Assembly (NCBI GenBank): GCA_965153355.1
Contig: OZ231126.1
Coordinates: 85,808,001 to 85,872,000 of the forward strand
Source: Flaccisagitta enflata
Taxonomy: Eukaryota; Chaetognatha; Sagittoidea; Aphragmophora
Length of the DNA: 64,000 bases
Reading direction: 5' to 3'
Positions 1 to 64,000 of the stretch are shown here, one piece after another. The notes beneath the pieces are model-generated. The model worked only from the letters and a program-made list of their open reading frames with translations, did not search any database and was not told the origin of the DNA. The stretch's first letter is position 1; every line of letters begins with the position of its first letter. A program made the position numbers and the translations under genes.

Positions 1-100
1 TATTTTTGATCTGTATTAAACTATACTATGTTCTAAAATCTGTATCAAATACATTGTAGTCTTAATATTTCCCCTCGACTTTTGATAAGCACGTTTTAGC

Positions 101-197
<97 letters not shown>

Positions 198-617
198 GAT
201 CATAATTATTCAACTAGAGGGGCAAGAAGTAACGTTTTTGTTAGCCATGCAGATACTAGATCGATAAAAAGCATTGCCCCCAGATACTGGAATTCTCTTT
301 GTTTACCGTTGAAAGAATCTGTCAGTATTGCGACCTTCAAGGAGAAGTCAAAGTTGGACTTACTAATGCCGTATCACGATTTTACGTGCAACGTTCGGAA
401 TTGCCATTCATGTGCCTCTACACGATAGAACATATAATTTATTTCTCTTATACCTTTCCAATGATTTTTTCGGATGATTACACTTAATTTTAATCTACAA
501 CGTCCCGCCTATGGTCACCATAGATTAGCTATCGCGTTTATCTCTGGATACATTTCTATTTTTGCTTCCTTATCGTTCTCACCAACATGGAGATTTATGA
601 TGGATTGTCTTATTAAC

Positions 618-687
<70 letters not shown>

Positions 688-712
688 TCTACCTTTTCTC
701 TCTCTACATATT

Positions 713-791
<79 letters not shown>

Positions 792-1020
792 TGTTTTTTT
801 TTTCATGTTCTCTCATTCTGTTCTATTACGATTTGTGTTCCATTTCGTTCTATGTTACACTACAAAGAAAAAACATTGTTACTATTGCTGATGGCAATGT
901 CAGGGGCGTTCCCCTTGGGATTGCAGACTGTGACCAAATGACGGACTTTCACTATGCCAATGAGTTAGTAGGGTTTTACCGTTCGACTCATTTTTTGTCT
1001 TCTTGATTCCTTTGCAGAAA

Positions 1021-1100
<80 letters not shown>

Positions 1101-1101
1101 C
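1..1101 (-). other. Intron downstream of exon 52, rich in microsatellites
   Basis: CT (107-145), CA (145-196), CT (620-683 and 715-788) and a CA/CGCA tract (1024-1101) that runs into the exon 52 donor. The unique parts (200-600, 790-1020) show no recognisable coding sequence; the next dynein exon must lie beyond position 1. Confidence 0.85.
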
Positions 1102-63977
<62,876 letters not shown>

Positions 63978-64000
63978 CTGAGATGATGTCATTTCCGCCT

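Overview
The window comes from a eukaryote, most likely an invertebrate animal. It has spliced genes with GT-AG introns, long simple-sequence tracts and many small transposon remnants in every large intron. I cannot place the species from sequence alone.

One gene runs through the whole window on the minus strand. I could place 52 exons (about 8.67 kb coding, about 2,890 codons) between 63977 and 1102. All 51 junctions keep frame. The joined protein is an axonemal dynein heavy chain of the DNAH5/DNAH8 class (outer-arm gamma type). In transcript order the exons encode: the N-terminal tail (63977 to about 47778), the second tail region and linker (44854-33591), AAA1 (32905-19137), AAA2 (18628-15434), AAA3 (15187-12220), AAA4 (7756-4330), and the stalk with its microtubule-binding tip (3561-1102). 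The extreme N-terminus lies beyond 64000; the end of the stalk, AAA5, AAA6 and the C-terminal domain lie beyond position 1. I found no second host gene. The many long low-complexity open frames (Ser-Leu, Arg-Glu, Cys-Val, poly-Asn/Thr/Gln) are readings of microsatellites.

The introns (about 86% of the window) hold: (i) about 30 copies of a 130-350 bp foldback element, called FB1 here, with a terminal palindrome whose two arms differ between copies but stay complementary; (ii) TA-flanked palindromic MITEs, two of which carry tRNA-like A and B boxes; (iii) a GGGCAGCGGCCCC-ended family with internal minisatellites; (iv) hAT-like and MULE-like MITEs with visible target-site duplications; (v) two large foldback structures (48001-50248 and 50333-51833); (vi) microsatellites, many lying just downstream of 5' splice sites; (vii) degenerate tandem copies of exon/intron junctions next to three dynein exons.

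The strongest candidates for something new are the junction duplications (around 6100-6815, 13680-13865 and 17824-18215), the FB1 family with co-varying arms, and the MITEs carrying tRNA-like sequence. Coordinates of exons rest on splice signals plus frame arithmetic; repeat edges are approximate unless a target-site duplication is stated.
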